Source: Betaproteobacteria bacterium
GTDB taxonomy: Bacteria > Pseudomonadota > Gammaproteobacteria > Burkholderiales > SG8-39
NCBI GenBank assembly: GCA_011391295.1
Contig: JAABQT010000143.1
Span: forward strand, 1 to 5,057
Direction: 5' to 3'
Length of the DNA: 5,057 nt
The notes beneath the pieces are model-generated. The model was given only the letters and a program-made list of their open reading frames with translations, did not search any database and had not been told where the DNA came from. A program made the translations under genes and the position numbers. Shown here piece by piece: positions 1-5,057 of the stretch (position 1 is its first letter; every line of letters begins with the position of its first letter).

Positions 1-64
1 CGCCGCCGATGACGAGAATGTCCGCGTCAACGAAAACCGTTTTCCTGCCTCCGAACAGTCCCAT
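1..64 (-). CDS. aprA: Adenylylsulfate (APS) reductase alpha subunit, N-terminal fragment
   Basis: This is the start of a gene that runs off the left edge; only 21 codons are visible. The peptide begins MGLFGGRKTVFVDADILVIG and continues with glycines, so a short lead is followed by a beta strand and the start of a GxGxxG dinucleotide-binding loop, as expected at the N terminus of the FAD-binding alpha subunit of APS reductase. In sulfur oxidisers AprA joins sulfite and AMP to form APS in the cytoplasm, passing electrons through AprB. The ATG shares one base with the TAA stop of aprB (TAATG). A GGGAG ribosome-binding site lies at 72-76 inside the end of aprB, 7 nt before the ATG. The identification rests mainly on aprB upstream and on the FAD loop; the fragment alone would also fit other flavoproteins such as succinate dehydrogenase or fumarate reductase subunits. 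Confidence 0.85.
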   Translation of the reverse strand, partial: MGLFGGRKTVFVDADILVIGG

Positions 65-528
65 TACACGACTCCCTGCTTCGGTTGGTCCTTGCGCAGC
101 GCGGGCAGGCCCCCCTCGATGTTGAGCGACTGCGGCTCATGCGCGAGCTCCTGGCCGGAGAAGTCCCCGGGCTTGGGCGCCTCGTACTCGGCCGGGCCCT
201 TGATCGATCCCCAGGGCGTCGTGCGGATCGGGGACACGAAGTTCTTCTCGCGGCCGTCGCGAAACTTGAGCTTCCACGAAATGGTCGCCTTGGCCTCTTC
301 CCGCAGCACCCGGACACTGTGGCCCAGAGGCGCGAAATCGGCATAGCCGCGAACATCGATGGCGTTCTGCGGGCAGGCCTTGACGCAGGAGTAGCACTCC
401 CAGCAAAAGTTCGGCTCGATGTTGTAGGCGCGCCGATAGGTCTTGTCGATGTGCATGATGTCGGACGGGCAGATATCCACACAATGCCCGCAACCGTCGC
501 ACCGGGTCATGTAAACGAAAGTCGGCAT
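64..528 (-). CDS. aprB: Adenylylsulfate (APS) reductase beta subunit, iron-sulfur protein
   Basis: This complete 154-residue protein is the electron-transfer subunit of dissimilatory APS reductase, which moves electrons between the FAD of AprA and the membrane. Two 4Fe-4S motifs sit in the N-terminal third: C10-x2-C13-x2-C16-x3-C20-P, and C42-x2-C45-x2-C48-x3-C52-P in the context CWECYSCVKACP, which is typical of AprB. After the ferredoxin-like part comes a beta-rich stretch (about 78-112, with WKLKFRDGREKNF) and a proline-rich C-terminal tail, which in known structures wraps around AprA. Length is normal for the family. The ATG is supported by an AAGGAA ribosome-binding site at 534-539, 5 nt upstream. 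The gene starts 16 nt after aprM and overlaps aprA by one base, so the three are surely co-transcribed. There is no export signal, which fits a cytoplasmic enzyme. In this context the enzyme probably works in the oxidative direction (sulfite + AMP to APS); that is inference from the soe neighbours and the aprM-type operon. Confidence 0.96.
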   Translation of the reverse strand: MPTFVYMTRCDGCGHCVDICPSDIMHIDKTYRRAYNIEPNFCWECYSCVKACPQNAIDVRGYADFAPLGHSVRVLREEAKATISWKLKFRDGREKNFVSPIRTTPWGSIKGPAEYEAPKPGDFSGQELAHEPQSLNIEGGLPALRKDQPKQGVV

Positions 529-544
529 GGGTTTTCCTTGCCTC

Positions 545-1330
545 TCAGTAGTGCCGGGGTTGTTCGCGGGCGCTGCCGAACTGCTCGGGTTTGTCGGCGG
601 GCCCGGGCAGGTTGCTTCTGAAACCGTTCGCGTTGGTTACCCTTTTCTCGAAGGCCGCCGCGGGCTTGAAGAACATGTGGGCGAACTTGGACCACGGCAC
701 CGATCCGAACAGCACCGTGGTGGCGATCACGTACAGGCCGAAGAACACGTTGGCCCCGGAACTGCCCCGCGTTTGCAGGAAAGCCCAGACCAAGCCCAGT
801 GTCGCGCTGCCCAGCAGCGACAGGATGAACAGGTCCGCGCGCATGATGCGCAGCGGCGAATTGCCCTCTGCAGCGACGTCAGCCCGAATGAAGAACCAGA
901 ACCAGTAGCCGCCCAGGCAAATCATCAGGCCGCCGATCCACCAAAGGCGCGCCACGACGGCAGGCGTCGGGGTCGCGGGAGTCGGGTAGCCGAACACCAT
1001 GACGGCGCTGGCGGCGAAGTAGATCAGGAACCCATACATGGTCAGCAGATGGGCGACGCGGCGGCGCGCGTTGCAGAATTCCCCGGATGCGAGGAAGTCT
1101 ACAAGGCCGGTCTTGATGGCGAGCGACACCATTTCGCCGCCGCCGATCCGCTTGGACCCTTTGCTTTGCGATTTGCGCCAACTGGCGAAAAAATACCTGG
1201 CGCTTCCCTTGTGGACGATGTCAAACAGCGTCCCTGCCGCAACCAGGACGATCATGACGACCACATAGGTCTGCATGGCGGCAGGCGGTATGGACGCCGA
1301 AAGCCCGGCAAACGGATTGCTGGTGAACAT
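545..1330 (-). CDS. aprM: AprM, predicted membrane anchor of APS reductase
   Basis: This complete 261-residue integral membrane protein lies directly upstream of aprB in the known aprM-aprB-aprA order of many sulfur-oxidising Beta- and Gammaproteobacteria, where it is thought to replace QmoABC as the link between APS reductase and the quinone pool. By eye there are about five hydrophobic segments: roughly 19-38, 96-115, 126-149, 166-186 and 194-213. Long polar loops lie at 41-93 and in the tail after 220. Histidines H40, H94 (near the start of segment 2) and H218 (after segment 5) are candidate heme b or quinone-site residues, by loose analogy with NarI/DsrM-like cytochrome b subunits; this is inference. 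There are only two cysteines (C86, C138) and no iron-sulfur motif. The ATG has an excellent AAGGAG ribosome-binding site at 1338-1343, 7 nt upstream. The name rests on gene position and topology as much as on sequence. Confidence 0.9.
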   Translation of the reverse strand: MFTSNPFAGLSASIPPAAMQTYVVVMIVLVAAGTLFDIVHKGSARYFFASWRKSQSKGSKRIGGGEMVSLAIKTGLVDFLASGEFCNARRRVAHLLTMYGFLIYFAASAVMVFGYPTPATPTPAVVARLWWIGGLMICLGGYWFWFFIRADVAAEGNSPLRIMRADLFILSLLGSATLGLVWAFLQTRGSSGANVFFGLYVIATTVLFGSVPWSKFAHMFFKPAAAFEKRVTNANGFRSNLPGPADKPEQFGSAREQPRHY

Positions 1331-1397
1331 TTCTTGTCTCCTTGCCGTTCCCGCGGAAATTGTAAGCGTCGCCTGCGAGCGCCCGCCTCAGAGTTCG
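1331..1397 (-). promoter_or_regulatory. Intergenic leader with possible apr promoter
   Basis: This is the 67-nt gap between the phosphoesterase stop and the aprM start. On the minus strand it has a TACAAT box (1359-1364), one mismatch from the sigma-70 -10 consensus, which would place transcription start about 22 nt before the aprM ATG. No good -35 box stands at 16-18 nt; that position is GC-rich. Just downstream of the -10 is a short inverted repeat, TTCC-3 nt-GGAA (1348-1358), that could be an operator. No hairpin plus T-run terminator is visible, so read-through from the phosphoesterase gene is equally possible. The call is weak. Confidence 0.3.
1338..1343 (-). promoter_or_regulatory. Strong ribosome-binding site of aprM
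   Basis: AAGGAG on the minus strand, 7 nt before the ATG at 1330. It fixes the start of aprM and argues against the internal methionine at residue 19. Confidence 0.8.
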
Positions 1398-1940
1398 CTA
1401 TGCGCTTATAGAGGCCTTGAATGCGCCCTCGCGCCCGAGCGCGCGCACTTCGAACTGCATCGCCGCGAGATCGCCCAGCGCCCAGGTCGCAGGCGCGGCG
1501 AGGCCGGCGACGGTCCCGGGATTGAGGAGCCAGGTTTCGGCGCCCTTCACGTTCGTGATTCTGCGTGCCTCGGCCTGGTGCGAGTGCCCGCAGCACACCA
1601 GCGCCCAGTCCCCGGTGCACGCCATGGCGTAGCCGTAGTCGTCGTAATGCACGACGAAGACGCGCCGCCCGCCGAGCTCGAGGCGCGCGTCGGCGCCGTG
1701 GTACTGCAGTTGCCCGCCGCTCGCGCGGGACTGCCGGTGCAGGGCCTGCGTATCGCCGACGTTGTTGCCGTGGATCAGGTGAATCGGCAATCCATGCGCC
1801 AGAGCGGGCTTGATGGTCTGCGCGCCGATCAGGTCGCCGCAATGGATCACTGCCTCGGCGCCCTGCGCTTTCGCCTCGCGCACCGCGTGCGCGAGTGCAT
1901 CGGCGCGGTCGTGGCTGTCCGAGACGATGCAGATTTTCAC
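1398..1940 (-). CDS. Calcineurin-like metallophosphoesterase (YfcE/MJ0936 type)
   Basis: This complete 180-residue cytoplasmic protein belongs to the small single-domain metallophosphoesterases that use two metal ions to cut phosphate esters. The metal-binding signature is complete and in order: D8 and H10 in SDSH, D36 in HCGD, N59 in HGNN, H98 in VVHYDD, and H119 and H121 in GHSH. NPGT (140-143) near the end is also typical of this group. Length fits the YfcE/MJ0936 class (about 160-190 residues). The start is a GTG at 1938-1940; no in-frame ATG suits, since the motif begins at residue 5. No convincing ribosome-binding site precedes it. It is on the same strand as aprMBA, 67 nt upstream, and divergent from soeA. 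Relatives act on model phosphodiesters or nucleotides, and the true substrate is often unknown, so I assign no sulfur-related function. Confidence 0.88.
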   Translation of the reverse strand: MKICIVSDSHDRADALAHAVREAKAQGAEAVIHCGDLIGAQTIKPALAHGLPIHLIHGNNVGDTQALHRQSRASGGQLQYHGADARLELGGRRVFVVHYDDYGYAMACTGDWALVCCGHSHQAEARRITNVKGAETWLLNPGTVAGLAAPATWALGDLAAMQFEVRALGREGAFKASISA

Positions 1941-1946
1941 GCGCGC

Positions 1947-1952
1947 ATTTTA
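1947..1952 (-). promoter_or_regulatory. Possible -10 box of the phosphoesterase gene
   Basis: On the minus strand this reads TAAAAT, one mismatch from TATAAT, within GGATAAAATG, an AT-rich island in GC-rich sequence. Its downstream edge is 6 nt from the GTG start at 1940, so transcription would begin at or next to the start codon, giving a leaderless mRNA. That agrees with the lack of a ribosome-binding site. No clear -35 box is seen at the usual distance. Confidence 0.3.
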
Positions 1953-1972
1953 TCCGAGCGTCGATGAAGGGC

Positions 1973-1985
1973 GCGTCGCAGACGC
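1973..1985. repeat. Short inverted repeat, possible operator
   Basis: GCGTC and GACGC form a perfect 5-bp inverted repeat with a 3-nt centre (gca). It sits about 20 nt from the phosphoesterase -10-like box and about 60 nt before the soeA start, a reasonable place for a regulator site. A repeat this short is common by chance in GC-rich DNA. Confidence 0.2.
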
Positions 1986-2030
1986 CTTATGGCGGCATCA
2001 GATTCGCTCGTTGCTGCGCCGCCGAAGCAG

Positions 2031-2043
2031 CCTCAGAATGAGG
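2031..2043 (+). promoter_or_regulatory. Ribosome-binding site of soeA within a small hairpin
   Basis: CCTCA-gaa-TGAGG is a perfect 5-bp inverted repeat with a 3-nt loop. The GAGG of the 3' arm (2040-2043, part of GAGGG to 2044) is the only ribosome-binding site for soeA and ends 3-4 nt before its GTG. The same GAGG can also pair with CCTC at 2052-2055, inside the first codons. If the transcript starts upstream, either fold would partly hide the site. No structure was computed. Confidence 0.35.
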
Positions 2044-2047
2044 GCGC

Positions 2048-4837
2048 GTGTCCTCCGAGGTCAAAACCACCACCTGCTATATGTGCGCCTGCCGCTGCGG
2101 TATCCGCGTGCATCTACGCGACGGCGAGTTGCGTTACATCGACGGCAATCCGGCGCACCCGCTAAACAAGGGGGTGATCTGCGCCAAGGGCGCGAGCGGC
2201 ATCATGAAGCAGCTGTCCCCGGCGCGCCTTACGCGGCCGCTGAGAAGGAAACCGGGCACCGAGCGCGGTGCCGGCGAGTTCGAGCCGATTTCCTGGGAAG
2301 AAGCGTTCGCGCTGCTCGAGCAGCGTCTCGGCGCGATCCGCGCCAGCGATCCGAAAAAATTCGCCCTGTTCACCGGGCGCGACCAGATGCAGGCGCTCAC
2401 CGGATTGTTCGCGCGCCAGTTCGGCACGCCGAACTATGCCGCGCACGGCGGTTTTTGCTCCGTGAACATGGCGGCGGGCATGATCTACACCATCGGCGGC
2501 TCGTTCTGGGAGTTTGGCGGCCCCGACCTCGAGCGCGCGAAGCTGTTCGTGATGCTCGGCACCGCGGAGGACCACCACTCCAATCCGCTCAAGATTGCGA
2601 TCTCGAAGTTCAAGCGCGACGGCGGGCGCTTCGTCTCCATCAATCCGGTGCGCACCGGCTACTCGGCGATCGCCGACGAATGGGTGCCGATCCGGCCCGG
2701 TACCGACGGCGCGCTGCTGCTCGCGCTCAACAACGAAATCATCGCGCAGGGCCTGTACGACCGCGAGTTCGTCGCCCGCTACACCAACGGGGGACAACTG
2801 GTGATCGTGGACCCGGACTCGCCGCGCCACGGGCTGCTGGCCACCGACGAGGATGCCGACCCGGTCAATCCGCTTTATCCGCAGAACCAGTTGTGGTGGG
2901 ACCGCCATGCCAACCGCCCGGTGCTCAGCCATACGCCGGACGCCGACCCGAAACTGTTTGGCGATTTCCGGCTGGCCGACGGCACGCGCGTGCGCCCGGC
3001 GTTCCAGTTGCTGGCCGATAGAGCGCGCGCGCATACGGCGGAATGGGCGCAGGAGATTACCGGCATTCCTGCCGCCACCATCCGGCGTCTGGCGCACGAA
3101 ATGGGCATTACCGCGCGCGACGAAAAGATCGAGCTGCCGATCGCCTGGACCGACTGCTGGGGCAACGAGCACCAGTCGGTGACCGGCAACCCGGTGGCGT
3201 TTCATGCCATGCGCGGCCTGGCGGCGCACTCGAACGGCTTTCACACGGTGCGCTCCCTCGCCATCCTGATGAGCCTGCTCGGCACCATCGACCGCCCGGG
3301 GGGCTTTCGCCACAAGGCGCCGTTCCCGCGCGCCATCCCGCCCTCGGCGAAAACACCGACCGGTCCCGAGGGCGTGCAGCCCAACACGCCGCTGGCCGGC
3401 CTTGCGCTCGGCTGGCCGGGCTCGCCCGAGGACCTGTTCGTCGACGCCGACGGCAAGCCGGTGCGCATCGACAAGGCGTTTTCGTGGGAGTACCCGCTGT
3501 CGGTGCACGGGCTGATGCACAACGTGATCGCCAATGCCTGGCGCGGCGATCCTTATCCGCTCGACACGCTGATGATCTTCATGGCCAACATGGCGTGGAA
3601 TTCGAGCATGAACACGGGCGAAGTGCGGCGCATGCTCAACGACCGCGGCGCCGACGGCGAGTACAGGATCCCGTTCCTGGTGGTGTGCGACGCGTTCCAG
3701 TCGGAGATGACGGCGTTCGCCGACCTGGTGCTTCCCGACACCACCTACCTCGAGCGCCACGACGTGATGTCGATGCTCGACCGGCCGATCTCGGATTTCG
3801 ACGGCCCCATCGACTCGGTGCGCGTTCCGGTGCTGCCGCCGACCGGCGAGTGCAAGCCGTTCCAGGAAGTGCTCATCGAGCTCGGCAGCCGGCTCAAGCT
3901 GCCGGCCTTCGTGGATGCGGCGGGCGCGCGCAAGTACCGTGACTACCCGGACTTCATCGTGCGCCACGAGACCGAGCCGGGGTCGGGCATCGGCTTTCTC
4001 GCCGGCTGGCGCGGCGCGGACGGCACGAAATCCCTGCGCGGCGAGCCCAACCCCGAGCAGTGGCAGAGGTACGCCGAGAACAACTGCGTGTTCAAGCTCG
4101 AGACGCCGCCGTCGTACCGCTACATGCGCAACTGGAACCGCGGCTACATGGAGTGGGCGCAGCGTGCGCGCCTGCGGCGCTGGGGCGACCCGATCCTGGT
4201 GCACCTGTATTCCGAGGTGCTGCAGCGCTTCCGGCTGGCCGCGCAGGGCAAGTGGCCCGGCCGGCGCCCGCCGCCGGAGCTCGCGCAGCGCGTCGCCACC
4301 TACTTTGATCCGCTGCCCTTCTACTATGCGCCGCTCGAGGTGCAGGGCACCGACCTGGAGGAATTTCCTCTCGCCGCGATCACGCAGCGGCCGATGGCGA
4401 TGTACCACTCCTGGGACTCGCAGAACGCCTGGCTGCGCCAGATCCACACGCACAACTACCTGTTCATCAATCCGCGCACCGCGCGCGCGGCCGGGATCGC
4501 GGACGGCGGCTGGCTGTGGGTCGAGTCGCAATGGGGCCGCGTGCGCTGCATGGGCCGCTACAGCGAAGCCGTCGAGCCCGGGACCGTGTGGACCTGGAAT
4601 GCCATCGGCAAGCAGCCCGGCGCCTGGGCGCTCGCGCCCGAGTCGAACGAAGCCAGGAAAGGATTCCTCCTCAACCACCTGATCACCGGCGAGCTGCACA
4701 CGGGCGAGGGCCGCATTTCGAATTCGGATCCGGTGACCGGGCAGGCGGGCTGGTACGACGTGCGCGTGCGCATCGCCCCCGCGCAGGAGGCGGGCGTGTT
4801 TCCCGAGTTCGAATCCCTGCCGGCTTACGGCAAATGA
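2048..4837 (+). CDS. soeA: Sulfite dehydrogenase (quinone), molybdopterin catalytic subunit SoeA
   Basis: This complete 929-residue molybdopterin oxidoreductase of the DMSO reductase superfamily oxidises sulfite to sulfate and hands electrons to SoeB. An N-terminal 4Fe-4S motif is present: C10-x2-C13-x3-C17-x27-C45, followed by the usual lysine K47. Cys137 in HGGFCSVNMAAG is the likely molybdenum ligand. Other family marks are GTAEDHHSNP (171-180), SINPVRTGYS (197-206), ADLVLPDTTYLERHD (558-572) and a C-terminal dinucleotide-binding domain at about 775-915. No twin-arginine signal precedes the cluster, so the active site stays in the cytoplasm, as in SoeA and unlike exported PsrA/PhsA reductases. 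The start is a GTG: an in-frame TGA at 2039-2041 excludes anything further upstream, and the next methionine (residue 12) lies inside the cysteine motif. The gene overlaps soeB by four bases. Sequence alone does not fully exclude a related polysulfide or thiosulfate reductase, but the lack of a signal, the SoeB partner and the apr neighbours favour SoeA. Confidence 0.92.
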   Translation: MSSEVKTTTCYMCACRCGIRVHLRDGELRYIDGNPAHPLNKGVICAKGASGIMKQLSPARLTRPLRRKPGTERGAGEFEPISWEEAFALLEQRLGAIRASDPKKFALFTGRDQMQALTGLFARQFGTPNYAAHGGFCSVNMAAGMIYTIGGSFWEFGGPDLERAKLFVMLGTAEDHHSNPLKIAISKFKRDGGRFVSINPVRTGYSAIADEWVPIRPGTDGALLLALNNEIIAQGLYDREFVARYTNGGQLVIVDPDSPRHGLLATDEDADPVNPLYPQNQLWWDRHANRPVLSHTPDADPKLFGDFRLADGTRVRPAFQLLADRARAHTAEWAQEITGIPAATIRRLAHEMGITARDEKIELPIAWTDCWGNEHQSVTGNPVAFHAMRGLAAHSNGFHTVRSLAILMSLLGTIDRPGGFRHKAPFPRAIPPSAKTPTGPEGVQPNTPLAGLALGWPGSPEDLFVDADGKPVRIDKAFSWEYPLSVHGLMHNVIANAWRGDPYPLDTLMIFMANMAWNSSMNTGEVRRMLNDRGADGEYRIPFLVVCDAFQSEMTAFADLVLPDTTYLERHDVMSMLDRPISDFDGPIDSVRVPVLPPTGECKPFQEVLIELGSRLKLPAFVDAAGARKYRDYPDFIVRHETEPGSGIGFLAGWRGADGTKSLRGEPNPEQWQRYAENNCVFKLETPPSYRYMRNWNRGYMEWAQRARLRRWGDPILVHLYSEVLQRFRLAAQGKWPGRRPPPELAQRVATYFDPLPFYYAPLEVQGTDLEEFPLAAITQRPMAMYHSWDSQNAWLRQIHTHNYLFINPRTARAAGIADGGWLWVESQWGRVRCMGRYSEAVEPGTVWTWNAIGKQPGAWALAPESNEARKGFLLNHLITGELHTGEGRISNSDPVTGQAGWYDVRVRIAPAQEAGVFPEFESLPAYGK

Positions 4838-5057
4838 CCAGGCAACTCGCACTGGTCATCGATCTCAACGTGTGCGTCGGCTGCCATGCCTGCGTCACGA
4901 GCTGCAAGCAGTGGAATACGGCGGGTGCGGCCGGACCGCTCTCCGACCAGAATCCCTACGGAGCCGATCCCTCGGGCACGTTCTTCAACCGCGTGCAGAC
5001 CTTCGAGGTGGGCGAGTTCCCCGACACCGAGACGGTGCATTTCCCCAAGTCCTGCCT
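4834..5057 (+). CDS. soeB: Sulfite dehydrogenase iron-sulfur subunit SoeB, N-terminal fragment
   Basis: The first 74 codons are visible before the right edge; the full protein would be expected to be about 230-250 residues. It begins MTRQLALVIDLNVCVGCHAC and has a first ferredoxin motif C14-x2-C17-x2-C20-x3-C24, followed by KQWNT. C74 in HFPKSC at the edge is the first cysteine of the next cluster. The insert between them (NPYGADPSGTFFNRVQTFE, about 40-58) matches SoeB as I remember it from purple sulfur bacteria. The subunit carries electrons from SoeA to the quinone-reducing membrane protein SoeC, expected just downstream. The ATG overlaps the soeA stop (ATGA). No clear ribosome-binding site is seen in the preceding 20 nt, so its translation probably depends on ribosomes finishing soeA. 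Confidence 0.92.
   Translation, partial: MTRQLALVIDLNVCVGCHACVTSCKQWNTAGAAGPLSDQNPYGADPSGTFFNRVQTFEVGEFPDTETVHFPKSC

Larger units (their letters stand above)
1941..2047. promoter_or_regulatory. Divergent intergenic region between the phosphoesterase and soeA
   Basis: This 107-nt region must hold any promoter local to soeA and to the phosphoesterase gene. Visible elements are an AT-rich -10-like box for the minus-strand gene (1947-1952), a short inverted repeat GCGTC-gca-GACGC (1973-1985), a second one GCTGC-9 nt-GCAGC (2013-2031), and a small hairpin over the soeA ribosome-binding site (2031-2043). For soeA the best sigma-70-like pair I can find is TTGCTG (2011-2016) with CAGAAT (2034-2039) at 17-nt spacing, only 3/6 and 4/6 matches and too close to the start to be convincing. 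Neither promoter can be assigned firmly. Confidence 0.45.

Noticed and set aside
85..621. A 178-codon plus-strand frame opposite aprB
   Set aside because: It is antisense to aprB, whose two cysteine clusters are unmistakable, and has no independent support.
1331..1397. A terminator between the phosphoesterase and aprM
   Set aside because: No GC-rich stem followed by a T-run is present on the minus strand; only a 4-bp-arm inverted repeat is seen.
527..1411. A 294-codon plus-strand frame opposite aprM
   Set aside because: It is antisense to a gene with a strong ribosome-binding site and clear membrane segments; its translation resembles no protein I know.
1958..1978. Direct repeat GCGTCG spaced 15 nt in the divergent region
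   Set aside because: Six bases of CG-rich sequence recur often by chance in this DNA, and no third copy or extended match supports a binding array.
1810..3021. A 403-codon plus-strand frame crossing the phosphoesterase start, the divergent region and soeA
   Set aside because: The product is low-complexity and Arg/Ala-rich, it overlaps two well-supported genes, and it has no motif. It would also remove the divergent promoter region.
3043..3942. Large second-frame plus-strand openings inside soeA (also 3915-4682)
   Set aside because: They are Arg/Ala-rich frame shadows. The soeA frame is continuous through both, with family motifs before, within and after.
2162..4852. An 896-codon open frame on the minus strand opposite soeA
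   Set aside because: It lies almost wholly antisense to soeA, is very rich in Arg, His, Ala and Val with no recognisable motif, and is the expected shadow of a GC-rich gene whose codon bias keeps the opposite frame free of stops.

Overview
The window is a GC-rich stretch of a bacterial chromosome that carries cytoplasmic sulfite-oxidation genes. Gene content and order point to a chemolithotrophic (or phototrophic) sulfur-oxidising proteobacterium, most likely a betaproteobacterium or a related gammaproteobacterium. The main reasons are an aprM-aprB-aprA cluster, the membrane-anchor type of APS reductase operon rather than the qmoABC-linked type, and a soeAB pair without an export signal. The species cannot be named from the sequence alone.

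Layout: positions 1-1940 are read on the minus strand. Going 5'->3' on that strand they hold a small calcineurin-like metallophosphoesterase (1940-1398), a 67-nt gap, aprM (1330-545), aprB (528-64) and the first 21 codons of aprA (64-1, cut by the window edge). A 107-nt divergent intergenic region (1941-2047) follows. On the plus strand come soeA (2048-4837) and the first 74 codons of soeB (4834-5057, cut by the edge); soeC would be expected just beyond. No stretch longer than 107 nt lacks a gene, and I saw no tRNA, rRNA, insertion sequence, CRISPR array or convincing intrinsic terminator.

Functionally the two arms hold both known cytoplasmic routes for sulfite. SoeABC is a molybdenum/iron-sulfur membrane-bound enzyme that oxidises sulfite directly to sulfate and passes electrons to quinone. 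AprBA combines sulfite with AMP to give adenosine 5'-phosphosulfate (APS), with AprM as the presumed membrane link for the electrons; a sulfurylase (Sat, not in this window) would then release ATP and sulfate. The phosphoesterase between them is the one gene whose link to sulfur metabolism is unknown. Tight junctions (TAATG at aprB/aprA, ATGA at soeA/soeB) show that each arm is a compact operon.

I found no clearly undescribed system. The points most worth a second look are the side-by-side arrangement of the two sulfite routes, the phosphoesterase in the control position between them, and possible translational control signals at the starts of soeA and the phosphoesterase.
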